This document shows positions 15,445-27,648 of a stretch of DNA of 64,000 bases, one piece after another. The stretch is taken from NCBI GenBank assembly GCA_021782365.1, contig JAJXVB010000008.1:1-64000 (forward strand), written 5' to 3'. Within the stretch, counting starts at the first letter, position 1, and the number at the start of each line of letters is the position of its first letter. Source of the DNA: Pseudomonadota bacterium. Lineage in GTDB: Bacteria > Pseudomonadota > Gammaproteobacteria > Burkholderiales > Gallionellaceae. Under the pieces are notes generated by a model. It was not told the origin of the DNA. It saw only the letters and a program-made list of their open reading frames with translations, and did not search any database. The translations under genes were made by a program, and so were the position numbers.

Positions 15445-16893
15445 CTACATCAGGATCACGTCGTACTGGGCCTGGGTGTACTGGCTCTCGACCTGCATCG
15501 AGATGGGCTTGCCGATGAAGTCTGATAGCCCTGCCAAGGTCTGCGACTCCTCTTCCAGGAAGAGGTCTATCACCTGCTGGGATGCGAGTATGCGGTATTC
15601 GCTCGCATCGAACTGGCGCGCCTCGCGCACGATCTCGCGAAGGATCTCGTAGCATACGGTCTGGGCGGTCTTGATTTCACCCGTTCCTCCGCAGGTTGGG
15701 CAGGGCTCGCAGAGCAGGTGGGCCAGGCTCTCGCGCGTGCGCTTCCTGGTCATCTCGACCAGGCCCAGCGGCGAGAAATTGTTCACGCTGATGCGCGTGT
15801 GGTCGCGCGCGAGCGCCTTCCTGAATTCCTCGAGCACGATGTCGCGATGCTGCTGGCTTTCCATGTCGATGAAGTCGCAGATGATGATGCCGCCAAGATT
15901 GCGCAGGCGGAGCTGGCGGGCGATGACCTGGGTCGCTTCAAGGTTGGTCTTGAAGATCGTGTCGTCGAAGTTGCGCACGCCGACGAAGCCGCCGGTGTTC
16001 ACGTCCACGGTGGTCATCGCCTCCGTCTGGTCTATGATCAGGTAGCCGCCGGACTTGAGATCGACCCGCCTCGAAAGCGCGCGCTCGATCTCCTCCTCGA
16101 TGTTGTAGAGGTCGAAAAGAGGCCTCACGCCCTGATAGTGTTCGAGCAGCTGTGCGGCCTCAGGGTTGTAGTTCTCGGCAAATTCCAGCATCTTCTTGTG
16201 GGTGCTGCGCGAGTCGATGAGGATGCGTTCCGTGTCGGGACAGACAAAGTCGCGAAGCACGCGAAGCGAGATGTCCAGTTCCTGGTAGAGAAGCTGCGGT
16301 GCGCTAGCGCTCTGTGACGCAATTTGCAGGTTGCTCCAGAGCTTGTTCAGATAGGCGATGTCAGCCGAGAAATGCGCCTCGTCCTTTGATTCCGCAACCG
16401 TGCGTATGATGTATCCGCCCTGGTAGTCTGGAGGAAGGATGGCCTGTAGTTTGGCGCGCAGGCCGTCGCGCAGCTCCGCCCCCTCTATGCGCTGGGATAT
16501 GCCTATGCGCGTCTCCTGCGGCAGGTACACGAGCAGGCGGCCTGCGAAGCTCAGCTGGGTGGTGAGCCTCGCTCCCTTGCTGCCTATCGGTTCCTTGATC
16601 ACCTGGACCAGCAGGGTCTGGCCTTCCGACAGGATCTTCTCGATGGGTTTCGCATTCTCGTTGCTGTTTTCCCAGATGTCGGCGACGTGCAAAAAGGCTG
16701 ATCGCTCGAGCCCTATGTCGATGAATGCGGACTGCATGCCGGGGAGAACGCGCTTGATGCGGCCGAGATAGACATTGCCCGCGATGCCGCGATTGCTGCT
16801 GCGCTCAATGTGCAGTTCCTGCACCACGCCCAACTGCATCACCGCGACGCGCGTCTCCTGGGGGGTGACGTTGATCAGAATCTCTTCGCTCAT
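15445..16893 (-). CDS. rng: Ribonuclease G
   Basis: A 482-residue endoribonuclease of the RNase E/G family, acting in 16S rRNA 5' maturation and mRNA decay. An S1-type RNA-binding domain (GNVYLGRIKRVLPGMQSAFIDIG) lies near the N-terminus. The catalytic part contains LIIDQTEAMTTVDVNTGGFVG with the metal-binding Asp and IIICDFIDM with the second Asp. The zinc-link motif is CEPCPTCGGTG. It lacks the long C-terminal scaffold of RNase E, which identifies it as RNase G. It follows maf closely in the usual maf-rng order. Confidence 0.96.
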   Translation of the reverse strand: MSEEILINVTPQETRVAVMQLGVVQELHIERSSNRGIAGNVYLGRIKRVLPGMQSAFIDIGLERSAFLHVADIWENSNENAKPIEKILSEGQTLLVQVIKEPIGSKGARLTTQLSFAGRLLVYLPQETRIGISQRIEGAELRDGLRAKLQAILPPDYQGGYIIRTVAESKDEAHFSADIAYLNKLWSNLQIASQSASAPQLLYQELDISLRVLRDFVCPDTERILIDSRSTHKKMLEFAENYNPEAAQLLEHYQGVRPLFDLYNIEEEIERALSRRVDLKSGGYLIIDQTEAMTTVDVNTGGFVGVRNFDDTIFKTNLEATQVIARQLRLRNLGGIIICDFIDMESQQHRDIVLEEFRKALARDHTRISVNNFSPLGLVEMTRKRTRESLAHLLCEPCPTCGGTGEIKTAQTVCYEILREIVREARQFDASEYRILASQQVIDLFLEEESQTLAGLSDFIGKPISMQVESQYTQAQYDVILM

Positions 16894-16914
16894 GCCCTGA
16901 AGTGTAGCAGACTG

Positions 16915-17535
16915 CTACGGCGTGGGATATGCAAAGCGCTGCAGCAGCGTTGCGGTTTCGAAAAGGGGCAGGCCCATCACACCGGAATAGCTTCCCTCTA
17001 TGCGCTCGACGAATGCGCCTGCCAGCCCCTGTATCGCATAGCCTCCCGCCTTGTCGGTGTATTCGCGGGTCTGCACGTAGCGGCGTATGCGCTCGTCGCC
17101 CAATTCCGCGAAGCGCACGGTAGAGCGCGAGACCAGGACCTCGACCCTGTCCTCCAATGCGACGGCCACCGCGGTCAGCACCTGATGTTCGCGTCCGGAA
17201 AGGGTCCTGAGCATGTCGGTTGCCTGTCTGTCGTCTAAAGGCTTGCCGAATATCCTGTTTTCCAGGGTGACCGTGGTGTCTGCCGCGAGGACCGGATGTA
17301 CCGGAAGGTGGCGCGCATGCAGCATGTCGGCGCCGAACCGCGCCTTGGCCTGGCTCACGCGGATCACGTAATCATCGGGAGTCTCATTTTCGTGTGGCGT
17401 CTCATTCACATCGACAGGGCGCGAAGGGGAAGAGCGCATCAGCAGAAGCTCGAAATGGATGCCGATCTGCTTCAGCAGCTCGCGCCGCCTTGGGCTTTGC
17501 GAAGCGAGGTAGACGCGTCGTTGCATGGAGCTCAT
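16915..17535 (-). CDS. maf: Maf-type nucleotide pyrophosphatase (YhdE-like)
   Basis: A 206-residue nucleoside triphosphate pyrophosphatase. The substrate-loop motif SQSPRRRELLKQIGI, the catalytic VLAADTTVTLENRIFGKP, and KAGGYAIQGLAGAFVERIEGSYSGVMGLPL are all present. The last block is typical of the YhdE (dTTP/UTP) branch. ATG at 17526 is an alternative start. It sits between rlmH and rng. Confidence 0.93.
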   Translation of the reverse strand: MSSMQRRVYLASQSPRRRELLKQIGIHFELLLMRSSPSRPVDVNETPHENETPDDYVIRVSQAKARFGADMLHARHLPVHPVLAADTTVTLENRIFGKPLDDRQATDMLRTLSGREHQVLTAVAVALEDRVEVLVSRSTVRFAELGDERIRRYVQTREYTDKAGGYAIQGLAGAFVERIEGSYSGVMGLPLFETATLLQRFAYPTP

Positions 17536-17544
17536 GTGCTTGCC

Positions 17545-18015
17545 TTATTCCCTGTGATAGGGGTGATTGTGCATCAGGCTGTATGCGCGATACAACTGTT
17601 CTGCCAGCAATACGCGCACGAGGCCGTGGGGAAGCGTGCATGATGATAGGGAGATCATGCGGTGCGCGTCTTTTTTAACCGAGTCGTGAAGACCGTCTGC
17701 GCCGCCTAGGATGAATGCGACATCGCGCCCCTCGCTCATCCATTCCTTCATGGATTCGGATAGCCTTCTGGTCGTCACGGCCTCACCGCGTTCGTCCAGC
17801 GCGATGCGCGTGCAGTTCTGGGGCAGTGCGCTTGAAATGCGCTGCGCCTCCGCCTCCATGATCTGGGATGTATTCTTTCCGGTGGTGCGCGGCTCGGGTT
17901 TTATCTCGATGAGCTCGATCCTTGCTTCCCTGGGCATGCGCTTTGCGTATTCGCCATAGCCTTCGGTGATCCAGCCGGGCATCTTGTGGCCGACCGATGC
18001 GATCAGGAGTCTCAC
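17545..18015 (-). CDS. rlmH: 23S rRNA pseudouridine-1915 N3-methyltransferase
   Basis: A 156-residue SPOUT methyltransferase acting on m3Psi1915 in helix 69 of 23S rRNA on assembled ribosomes. The start MRLLIASVGHKMPGWITEGY and the knot motifs IALDERGEAVTTRRLSE, DVAFILGGADGL and LSSCTLPHGLVRVLLAEQLYRA are all present. The real start is GTG at 18015, overlapping the rsfS stop by four bases, and gives the standard length. Confidence 0.96.
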   Translation of the reverse strand: MRLLIASVGHKMPGWITEGYGEYAKRMPREARIELIEIKPEPRTTGKNTSQIMEAEAQRISSALPQNCTRIALDERGEAVTTRRLSESMKEWMSEGRDVAFILGGADGLHDSVKKDAHRMISLSSCTLPHGLVRVLLAEQLYRAYSLMHNHPYHRE

Positions 18016-18362
18016 TTCTGTTCGGGCACGTTTCTGGGACGCGCGTTCCAGAGCTCTTCGAGGTTGTAATGGGCTCGCACGGCAGGCTGCATGATGTGCA
18101 CCAGCACTTCGTTGAGATCCACCAGTATCCATTCCCCGGTTTCATCGCCTTCGCGGCCGTGGACTTCCTCGCCCAGCTCCTTCAGCTTGACGGCCACGTT
18201 GTCGGCAAGCGCCTTGGTCTGGCGGGTCGAATTGGCCGATGCGATGATCATCCGGTCGAACAGCGAGCTAAGCTTGCTCGTGTCGATCACGGTGATGTCG
18301 TTGGCCTTGATGTCTTCCAGCGCCGCGACCACGGCCTTGGTCTTTTCTTCGATGTTCAGCAT
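18012..18362 (-). CDS. rsfS: Ribosome silencing factor RsfS
   Basis: A 116-residue factor that binds L14 (uL14) on the 50S subunit and blocks subunit joining during starvation. Signature segments are LEDIKANDITVIDTSKLSSLFDRMIIASA, STRQTKALADNV and EGDETGEWILVDLNEVLVHIMQP. It lies between nadD and rlmH with overlaps on both sides, the conserved nadD-rsfS-rlmH order. Confidence 0.96.
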   Translation of the reverse strand: MLNIEEKTKAVVAALEDIKANDITVIDTSKLSSLFDRMIIASANSTRQTKALADNVAVKLKELGEEVHGREGDETGEWILVDLNEVLVHIMQPAVRAHYNLEELWNARPRNVPEQK

Positions 18363-19003
18363 GATGTGTAAAGGTTGTGTTGATGTATGTAGTTCGCAAC
18401 GGGATCAGGCACTAGGTAGCGTATGCTGCGTTTTTCCGCGACCCTTTCGCGTATCATCGTGGCGGATATTTCCAGCCTGGGTATCGCGAGATCGATGATC
18501 CCGCCTGAAGGTTTCTCTCTTATCCGGTCGATGCCGCAAAGCCGCTTCCTGTAATGTTCATACAGTTTTTGTTCCATGCTGCCTGCATCAAAAGCGTAGC
18601 CCGGACGGTAGCCCACCGCGATGTGCGCAAGCTCCGGTATCGCCTCCCATTCGTGCCAGGTGTGAAACTGCAGGAATGCGTCTATGCCCATCAATAGGCA
18701 TAGAGGCTGATCCTTCCCGAACTCGCCGCGCAACTCTCTCAATGTATCGACCGTGTAACACTTGCCATTCTTTGCGGCCTCGCGCGCATCCAGCAAGAAT
18801 GCGGGATGGTCTGAGATCGCAAGTCTCACCATCTCGCATCTGTCCATGGCCGAGACGCCGGGAGAGTTCCGGTGCGGAGGGTTTCCCGCCGGAATGAAGC
18901 GTATCTCCTCAAGCCTCAGGAGCTCCAGCATTTCCTCGGCCAGCCGCAGGTGCCCGTAGTGTACCGGATCGAATGTTCCGCCGAGGATGCCGACAGGCTT
19001 CAC
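18356..19003 (-). CDS. nadD: Nicotinate-nucleotide adenylyltransferase
   Basis: A 215-residue enzyme forming deamido-NAD from nicotinate mononucleotide and ATP. The nucleotidyltransferase motif [18 protein letters not shown] is at the N-terminus, and the C-terminal [13 protein letters not shown] includes the usual closing segment. The [11 protein letters not shown] stretch replaces the common ISSTxIR. Start is GTG, overlapping the aceF stop by four bases (GTGA). Confidence 0.95.
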   Translation of the reverse strand: MKPVGILGGTFDPVHYGHLRLAEEMLELLRLEEIRFIPAGNPPHRNSPGVSAMDRCEMVRLAISDHPAFLLDAREAAKNGKCYTVDTLRELRGEFGKDQPLCLLMGIDAFLQFHTWHEWEAIPELAHIAVGYRPGYAFDAGSMEQKLYEHYRKRLCGIDRIREKPSGGIIDLAIPRLEISATMIRERVAEKRSIRYLVPDPVANYIHQHNLYTSC

Positions 19004-20265
19004 AGCGCCAGACGACGGATATCGGTCAGCACCTGTGCGAGATAGGTCGAGAAGCGGGCCGCTTCGGCGCCGTCTATCACCCTGTGGTCATAGGATACGG
19101 ACAGCGGAAGCATCAGGCGCGGGACGAACTGGCCGTTCTGGTATACGGGCTTCATCGCCGAGCGCGACACGCCCAGGATGGCTACCTCGGGTGCGTTGAT
19201 GATGGGCGTGAAGGCCGTTCCGCCTATCCCGCCAAGGCTCGAGATGGTGAAGCAGCCGCCCTGCATGTCGGCGGCGGTGATCTTCTTTTCGCGCGCCTTG
19301 GCAGAGATTTCGGAGAGCTCCTTCGCGAGCTGGACGACGCCTTTCTTGTCCACGTCGCGCAGCACGGGAACCACGAGGCCATCCGGCGTGTCGACCGCGA
19401 CGCCGATGTGGAAGTAGCGCTTCAGCACAAGGCTTTCGCCATTCAGCGATGCGTTGAACTTGGGAAACTGCTGCAGCGCGGTGGCCGCCGCCTTCAGCAT
19501 GAACGCGAGCGGAGTGACCTTGATGTTCTGCGAGGCATATTCCGAATTGAGCTGCTTGCGGAATTCCTCCATGTCCGTGATGTCCGCCTCGTCGAACTGC
19601 GTGACATGCGGGATGTTCACCCAGTTGCGGTGCAAATTCGCGCCCGAGAGCTTCTGGATGCGCGAGAGCGGCACGGTTTCGATTTCTCCGTATTTTGCAA
19701 AATCGAATGTCGGCATGTCCGCGACCTGAAGGCCGCCGCCGGTTCCACCGCTTGCCAGCGCTGTCTTGACGAAGGACTGTACATCCTCCTTCGTCACGCG
19801 CCCTTTTGCGCCGCTACCCGCAACCTTCGCGATATCCACACCCAGCTCGCGGGCGAAACGCCTGATGGCAGGGCTCGCATGCCCGCCTGCCGAGGCAGCC
19901 TGGGCTGGGGCAGGCTTGGGCGCTATGGGCGCCTCTTTTGGAGCAGGCGCTGCCTCGACGGGAGCTGCTTGAGAAGGCGCTGGCTCGGAGGCTGCTGTGG
20001 CAGTCGTTTCCAGCACAAGGATCAGCGTGTCCTTGGAAACCTTGTCGCCGATTTCGACGTGCAGTTCCTTGACGGTTCCGGCATAGGGGGAGGGAACGTC
20101 CATCGCCGCCTTGTCTGTTTCCAGAGTCAGAAGGGTGTCGTCTACGTTGATCGTATCGCCAGGCTTGACCATCACCTCGATGACGTTGACCCCCTTGTAG
20201 TCGCCGATGTCCGGCACCAGTACCTGTTTGATGCCCGCTTGGGGCTTGGTCGATGTATCTGCCAC
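19000..20265 (-). CDS. aceF: Pyruvate dehydrogenase E2, dihydrolipoyl acetyltransferase
   Basis: A 421-residue E2 core of the pyruvate dehydrogenase complex, transferring acetyl groups from lipoate to CoA. It has one lipoyl domain (residues about 10-85, lipoyl Lys in [11 protein letters not shown]), an Ala/Pro-rich linker, a peripheral-subunit-binding domain ([20 protein letters not shown]), and the catalytic domain ending with [17 protein letters not shown] single lipoyl domain is fewer than the three in E. coli. It follows aceE by 15 bases. No lpd gene is in the window. Confidence 0.96.
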   Translation of the reverse strand: MADTSTKPQAGIKQVLVPDIGDYKGVNVIEVMVKPGDTINVDDTLLTLETDKAAMDVPSPYAGTVKELHVEIGDKVSKDTLILVLETTATAASEPAPSQAAPVEAAPAPKEAPIAPKPAPAQAASAGGHASPAIRRFARELGVDIAKVAGSGAKGRVTKEDVQSFVKTALASGGTGGGLQVADMPTFDFAKYGEIETVPLSRIQKLSGANLHRNWVNIPHVTQFDEADITDMEEFRKQLNSEYASQNIKVTPLAFMLKAAATALQQFPKFNASLNGESLVLKRYFHIGVAVDTPDGLVVPVLRDVDKKGVVQLAKELSEISAKAREKKITAADMQGGCFTISSLGGIGGTAFTPIINAPEVAILGVSRSAMKPVYQNGQFVPRLMLPLSVSYDHRVIDGAEAARFSTYLAQVLTDIRRLAL

Positions 20266-20280
20266 TCGTTTCTCCTGATC

Positions 20281-22932
<2,652 letters not shown>

Positions 22933-22946
22933 CTTGCTTGCTCTCG

Positions 22947-23540
22947 TTAAAATTTATTCTCTTGCCGGCAGGATATGGTTTCGTTTTCTGTGATTATCCA
23001 CTCCACCCCGACATCGGTTTCTTCCTGCGGGATTTCTTCCACGACCTGCAGACCGTATGCGGCAACCGCCAGCACAGGCCGTGCGCTGCCGGACAAAAGC
23101 TTGTCGTAGAATCCACCGCCATAGCCCAGCCTCGCGCCTTTTCTGGTGAACGCGATTCCGGGCAATAGGGCGAATTCTACCTCATTTATCGCCTTTAGCC
23201 GCTCACAGCGTTCGACCATGGGCTCGCGTATGCCCCACAGACCGGGCTCGAGCTGGGTCTCCGGGTCGTCCACGAAATAGAGATCGAGCGTGTTCGTGTG
23301 GCGGTTTACCCTGGGAAGCGCGAGCCTCTTCCCATCCTTTAGCACCTGATTTACCCAACTCTCAGAGGCAAACTCGCTGCCGAAATTCATGTAACCCAGC
23401 AGCGTTTGCGCCTTTCGATACTGGGGCAACTGAAGGATGCGCGCCATGATCGCCGCGTCAAACCCGGATTTCACATCGAAGGGCAGCCCGTCCCGCAGCG
23501 TGAGTATGCTTTTGCGCAGGGATTGCTTCAAGGACTGCAT
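22947..23540 (-). CDS. 5-formyltetrahydrofolate cyclo-ligase
   Basis: A 197-residue ATP-dependent enzyme turning 5-formyl-THF into 5,10-methenyl-THF. Residues early in the protein match the basic start KQSLRKSILTLRDGL, the substrate region shows YMNFGSEF, and the C-terminal motif LPGIAFTRKGARLGYGGGFYDKLL is the ATP-binding signature. It lies between ilvA (five bases upstream) and aceE, both on the same strand. The commonly used symbols are fthC or ygfA. Confidence 0.93.
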   Translation of the reverse strand: MQSLKQSLRKSILTLRDGLPFDVKSGFDAAIMARILQLPQYRKAQTLLGYMNFGSEFASESWVNQVLKDGKRLALPRVNRHTNTLDLYFVDDPETQLEPGLWGIREPMVERCERLKAINEVEFALLPGIAFTRKGARLGYGGGFYDKLLSGSARPVLAVAAYGLQVVEEIPQEETDVGVEWIITENETISCRQENKF

Positions 23541-23545
23541 CGGGT

Positions 23546-25063
23546 TTAACCCAGAAACAGCTTGTATGCGGGATTGCCGCTTTCGTCCCAGTAGCGGTAT
23601 CCCAGCGTCTTCAAGAATCCGCTGAAAGCCTTCTTGTCATGCCTTGGCACCTGCATGCCGACCAGCACGCGGCCGTAATCAGCACCGTGATTCCTGTAGT
23701 GGAAGAGGCTGATGTTCCAGCTGTGATTCATGCTGTTCAGGAAATTCATCAGCGCGCCCGGACGCTCCGGAAACTCGAAACGGTAGAGGATCTCGTTGTC
23801 GACCTCGGGAGAATGCCCGCCCACCAGATGCCTCAGGTGCAGCTTGGCCATCTCGTTGTCGGAAAGATCGAGCGTGGGGAGTTCGTGGCTTTGCAGCTTT
23901 TCAACGAGATCCAGAGTTTCCGCCTCGTTCTTGACCTGGATGCCGACGAACACCTGCGCCGACTTGGGGTCGGCGAAACGGTAGTTGAATTCGGTGATGT
24001 TGCGGCGGCCAAGCAGGGAGCAGAACTTGCGGAAGCTTCCAGGCGTCTCGGGGATCGTCACGGCGAGAAGCGCTTCTCGCTTTTCGCCTATGTCTGCGCG
24101 TTCGGCGACGAAGCGCAACCTGTCGAAATTCATGTTCGCGCCGCTGCAGACGGTGACCAGCGTCTTGTCCTTCAGCCCTTCGCGCTTTGCATAGAGCTTG
24201 GCGCCCGCGATCGCGAGCGCGCCCGACGGCTCCAGTATCGAGCGCGTGTCCTGGAACACGTCTTTTATCGCCGCGCATACCGCATCGGTGTCCACCAGCA
24301 GGATCTCGTCCACATGCTTCTTGCAGATGCGCAGCGTCTCCATGCCCGCGAGCTTGACCGCGGTGCCGTCCGCGAAAAGGCCGACATCGGCGAGCTGTAT
24401 CCTTCTCTTCGCACGGATGGAGCGGTACATCGCATCCGAATCGCAGGTCTGAACGCCGATCACCTTGATCTCGGGGCGCAGCGCCTTGACGTAGGCTGCG
24501 ACACCCGAGATCAGCCCGCCCCCGCCTATCGCGCAGAAGATCGCGTGTATCGGCTGGCTGTGCTGGCGCAGTATTTCCATTCCTATCGTGCCCTGTCCTG
24601 CGATCACGTCCGGGTCGTCGAATGGATGAACGAAGGTGAGGCTGTTGCGGTTCACGAGATCGAGCGCATGGTCGAACGCGTCGTTGTAGCTCTCGCCGTG
24701 CAGCACGATCTCGACCGAACGCTGGCCGAAGCGCTTCACGGCGTCTATCTTGACCTGCGGCGTGGTGGTGGGCATCACGATGACAGCCTTGCAGCCCAGC
24801 CTGTGTGCGGAAAGCGCGACCCCCTGAGCGTGGTTTCCCGCGGATGCGGTGATCACGCCGCGCTTCAGTTGCGCTGCATCGAGCTGCGCCATCTTGTTGT
24901 ATGCGCCGCGCAGCTTGAATGAAAACACGGGTTGCATGTCTTCGCGCTTAAGCATGATCGTGTTGCCGGTGCGCGCCGAAAGATTCGGGGCGGCTTCCAG
25001 GGGGGATACCATCGCCACGTCGTAGACGCGGGCATTTAGGATGCGTTTGAGATAATCGTTCAT
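23546..25063 (-). CDS. ilvA: Threonine ammonia-lyase, biosynthetic
   Basis: A 505-residue PLP enzyme making 2-oxobutanoate from threonine as the first committed step to isoleucine. The PLP lysine is in MLKREDMQPVFSFKLRGAYNKM; the Gly-rich phosphate loop is AIGGGGLISGVAAYV. The C-terminal 170 residues hold two ACT-like regulatory repeats (LAVTIPETPGSFRKFCSLLG and RFEFPERPGALMNFLNSM), expected for feedback control by isoleucine and valine. Full length. Confidence 0.96.
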   Translation of the reverse strand: MNDYLKRILNARVYDVAMVSPLEAAPNLSARTGNTIMLKREDMQPVFSFKLRGAYNKMAQLDAAQLKRGVITASAGNHAQGVALSAHRLGCKAVIVMPTTTPQVKIDAVKRFGQRSVEIVLHGESYNDAFDHALDLVNRNSLTFVHPFDDPDVIAGQGTIGMEILRQHSQPIHAIFCAIGGGGLISGVAAYVKALRPEIKVIGVQTCDSDAMYRSIRAKRRIQLADVGLFADGTAVKLAGMETLRICKKHVDEILLVDTDAVCAAIKDVFQDTRSILEPSGALAIAGAKLYAKREGLKDKTLVTVCSGANMNFDRLRFVAERADIGEKREALLAVTIPETPGSFRKFCSLLGRRNITEFNYRFADPKSAQVFVGIQVKNEAETLDLVEKLQSHELPTLDLSDNEMAKLHLRHLVGGHSPEVDNEILYRFEFPERPGALMNFLNSMNHSWNISLFHYRNHGADYGRVLVGMQVPRHDKKAFSGFLKTLGYRYWDESGNPAYKLFLG

Positions 25064-25139
25064 GTATTTTGCCTTTCAACATGGAAGATTAGCATAAAGG
25101 AAGTTTTAACTCTTGCGATGAGGGATAAAATCGGTTCAA

Positions 25140-25532
25140 ATGTCGAGCATGGAAAAGAACAATCCACATGGCATCGTCATTGAAACTCAGGTGAAATATT
25201 TGCCCGAGCAGTCTGATGAAGAGGCTGACCGGTTCGTGTTCTCCTACACGATCAGCATCACCAATCTGGGTAGCATTGCAGCCAGACTCATCAGCCGACA
25301 TTGGGTCATCACCGATGCGTATAACCACGTCCAGGAAGTGCGCGGGCAGGGCGTGGTCGGCGAGCAGCCGATGCTGCAGCCGAGCGAGAGCTTCGAATAC
25401 AGCAGCGGCACGGTGCTGGCGACCCAGGTGGGCACGATGCGCGGCAGCTATCAGATGCTGGCAGAAGACGGCTCGGAGTTCGACGTCGAGATACCGGAAT
25501 TCGTTTTAAGTGTCCCTCGGGTACTGCATTAG
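25140..25532 (+). CDS. apaG: ApaG (DUF525) domain protein
   Basis: A 130-residue beta-sandwich protein of the ApaG family. Signature segments: VIETQVKYLPEQSDEEADRFVFSYTISI, GSIAARLISRHWVITDAYN, VRGQGVVGEQPMLQPSESFEYSSG. Relatives are linked to divalent-cation resistance in enterobacteria and share a fold with F-box accessory proteins; the activity is unclear. Divergent from ilvA. Its end overlaps mltA by 23 bases. Confidence 0.94.
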   Translation: MSSMEKNNPHGIVIETQVKYLPEQSDEEADRFVFSYTISITNLGSIAARLISRHWVITDAYNHVQEVRGQGVVGEQPMLQPSESFEYSSGTVLATQVGTMRGSYQMLAEDGSEFDVEIPEFVLSVPRVLH

Positions 25533-26640
25533 GCTATGGCTGCTGCCGCTGCTTTTTCTGGCGGCCTGCGCTCCTCCCCCCGTCAAGAAGGCCGTTCCTC
25601 CTTTCGCCGAAAGCAGCTGGGAGAGTCTGCCTGACTGGCAGAAGACGGACCTTGCCCCAAGCTGGGCCGCCTTTATGCAGAGCTGCCATGCGTTGAAGAA
25701 CAGACCCGTCTGGCTGGATGTATGTTCGCAGGCGGAAGGCATGAAAAATCCCGACAATCAGGAGTTGCATTCCTTCTTCGAGTCTTCATTCACGCCATAT
25801 CAGGTTTTCAATCCGGACGGATCAAGGCAGGGCCTCATCACCGGTTATTACGAACCCAGGCTCTTCGGGAGCCATGTCAGGACGCAGCGCTTCAAGTATC
25901 CGCTTTATGCGGAGCCCGACGATATCCTGGACGTGGAGTTCGGCGATCTTTATCCGCAGCTTAAGGGCATGCGCCTGCGCGGCAGGCTGGAGGGAAGCCG
26001 CGTCGTTCCCTATTACAGCCGTGCCGAGATAGACGATGGCGAGGGTATGCAGAATGTGCTCTTCTGGGTGGACGACGAGGTCGATCTTTTCTTCCTGCAG
26101 ATACAGGGCTCTGGCCGCATCGAGCTGCCCGACGGACAGCTTGTCAAGGTGGGTTATGCGGACCAGAACGGAAGACCCTATGTCTCGATCGGCAGGAAGC
26201 TGGTCGATATGGGCGAACTCACGCTGGACCAGGCATCCATGCAGGGCATCAGGCAGTGGGGCGAGAAAAATCGCGACAAGCTTAAGTGGCTGCTCGAGCA
26301 GAATCCGAGCTATGTCTTCTTCCGCACCCTGCCAGGCGGGCTTTCGGCGCCCTTGGGCGCCTTGGGCGTGCCGTTGACGGATGCATACAGCCTCGCGGTC
26401 GACCCGCATACCATACCACTGGGTTTTCCTGTATTCCTTTCCACCACCTATCCGAATGAACAGGCACCGCTAAACCGCCTGATGCTCGCGCAGGATACGG
26501 GAGGCGCGATCAGGGGGGCTGTGCGTGCGGACTTCTTCTGGGGATTCGGGGAGGAGGCGGCAAGAGAGGCCGGCCGGATGAAGCAGAAGGGGCAGATGTG
26601 GGTGCTATTCCCCAAGGGGGCAGCGCCCGTAGGCAACTAG
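25510..26640 (+). CDS. mltA: Membrane-bound lytic murein transglycosylase A
   Basis: A 376-residue outer-membrane lipoprotein cleaving peptidoglycan with 1,6-anhydro product formation. The signal peptide has the lipobox LAAC (Cys20). The MltA barrel domain begins near GLITGYYEPRLFGS, and the C-terminal 3D domain has MLAQDTGGAIRGAVRADFFWGFG with the catalytic Asp. The start is GTG inside the end of apaG; this gives a proper signal peptide. Confidence 0.94.
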   Translation: MSLGYCIRLWLLPLLFLAACAPPPVKKAVPPFAESSWESLPDWQKTDLAPSWAAFMQSCHALKNRPVWLDVCSQAEGMKNPDNQELHSFFESSFTPYQVFNPDGSRQGLITGYYEPRLFGSHVRTQRFKYPLYAEPDDILDVEFGDLYPQLKGMRLRGRLEGSRVVPYYSRAEIDDGEGMQNVLFWVDDEVDLFFLQIQGSGRIELPDGQLVKVGYADQNGRPYVSIGRKLVDMGELTLDQASMQGIRQWGEKNRDKLKWLLEQNPSYVFFRTLPGGLSAPLGALGVPLTDAYSLAVDPHTIPLGFPVFLSTTYPNEQAPLNRLMLAQDTGGAIRGAVRADFFWGFGEEAAREAGRMKQKGQMWVLFPKGAAPVGN

Positions 26641-26643
26641 CGA

Positions 26644-26898
26644 TTAGCGTGCTTCATCCTTTTGGTTCAGGGTTTCGTTGACCAGCAGCTTCGCCTTGAT
26701 CTCCGCCATCTCGTATGTGTCGAACTTTTCTGCAGGCCGCTCGCCTATCCTGCATATCCAGTGTTTTTCATATGGCCAGATGAATCCGTGGGTTCTTCCG
26801 GTCTGGTCTATCACCTCGAAGTCGTTGCGCTTGGCATCCTTTTTGAACATGACCATAGCCTTTCCTCCTGCCTCTGTAATGTCTCTGTTCACTGTCAT
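26644..26898 (-). CDS. Small hypothetical protein
   Basis: An 84-residue soluble protein of unknown function. It has a basic segment MVMFKKDAKRNDFEVID that may be the true N-terminus (ATG at 26856), an aromatic middle (GFIWPYEKHWICRIGE) and a helical charged C-terminus (YEMAEIKAKLLVNETL). It lies between the convergent mltA end and dsbC on the dsbC strand. The composition is that of a folded small protein, but no family is recognised. Confidence 0.55.
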   Translation of the reverse strand: MTVNRDITEAGGKAMVMFKKDAKRNDFEVIDQTGRTHGFIWPYEKHWICRIGERPAEKFDTYEMAEIKAKLLVNETLNQKDEAR

Positions 26899-26933
26899 CT
26901 AGGCCGCCGAATGCGAGGATAGTTCCCTGGTCT

Positions 26934-27632
26934 TCATTTCTTCGATGCGGCGTCGAGTGCCTTTTCCAGATCGGCTGCGGGCATGTAGCCGGGGAACTGG
27001 GTGCCGTCCGCAAAGATCAGATTGGGCGTGCCGTTAACCCGCAGCTGCTGCGCAAGGGCCACGATCTTCGCGCTCGAGTAATTGCAGGCCGCAGGAGGGG
27101 GTTCCACGTCTTTCAGCATCTTGTCCTCCCAGACCTTGAGCGGATTCTTCGCGCAGGCGATGTTGCGCACGATCTCCGGGGACCCTGGGAATATCGGGTA
27201 CATGAATAGATAGAGCGTGACGTTGTTGACCTTGGTCATCTCCTTTTCCAGCTTCTTGCAGAAGCTGCAGTTGGGGTCGGCGAAATAGGCCAGCTTGCGC
27301 TGACCGTTGCCCTTGACCTTCTTGATCGCGAGATTCAGCGGCAGCTTGCTGAAATCGATCGAGAAGAGCTGCTGTCGGCGCGCTTCCGTGAGATCCGTAC
27401 GGGTCTTCGCGTCGATGACGCTGCCGTCGAAAAGGTAGATGCCGTGCTCGTCAGTATAAAGGAGATGATCCCCTACCACGATCTCATAGAGGCCTGCATA
27501 GGGCGTCTTGACGACATGCTCCAGCTTTCCGATGTTGGGGAATTTGCTTTCGAGCGACTTGCGTATCTCGTTCTCGTCGGCATGAGCGGTCAGGATGAAG
27601 GCGGATAGGAGGAATGCGAATATTTTTTGCAT
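26934..27632 (-). CDS. dsbC: Periplasmic disulfide isomerase DsbC-like
   Basis: A 232-residue periplasmic thiol-disulfide isomerase. Signal peptide residues 1-18 (MQKIFAFLLSAFILTAHA). The N-terminal dimerisation domain is about 20-80 and contains GLYEIVVGDHLLYTDEHG. The thioredoxin domain has the active site DPNCSFCKKLEKEM (CSFC instead of the E. coli CGYC), a cis-proline loop VNGTPNLIFADG, and a second cysteine pair (NIACAKN, AACNYS). It follows the ubiH-type gene by 16 bases. Confidence 0.92.
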   Translation of the reverse strand: MQKIFAFLLSAFILTAHADENEIRKSLESKFPNIGKLEHVVKTPYAGLYEIVVGDHLLYTDEHGIYLFDGSVIDAKTRTDLTEARRQQLFSIDFSKLPLNLAIKKVKGNGQRKLAYFADPNCSFCKKLEKEMTKVNNVTLYLFMYPIFPGSPEIVRNIACAKNPLKVWEDKMLKDVEPPPAACNYSSAKIVALAQQLRVNGTPNLIFADGTQFPGYMPAADLEKALDAASKK

Positions 27633-27648
27633 GTCGATTTCTTTGAAT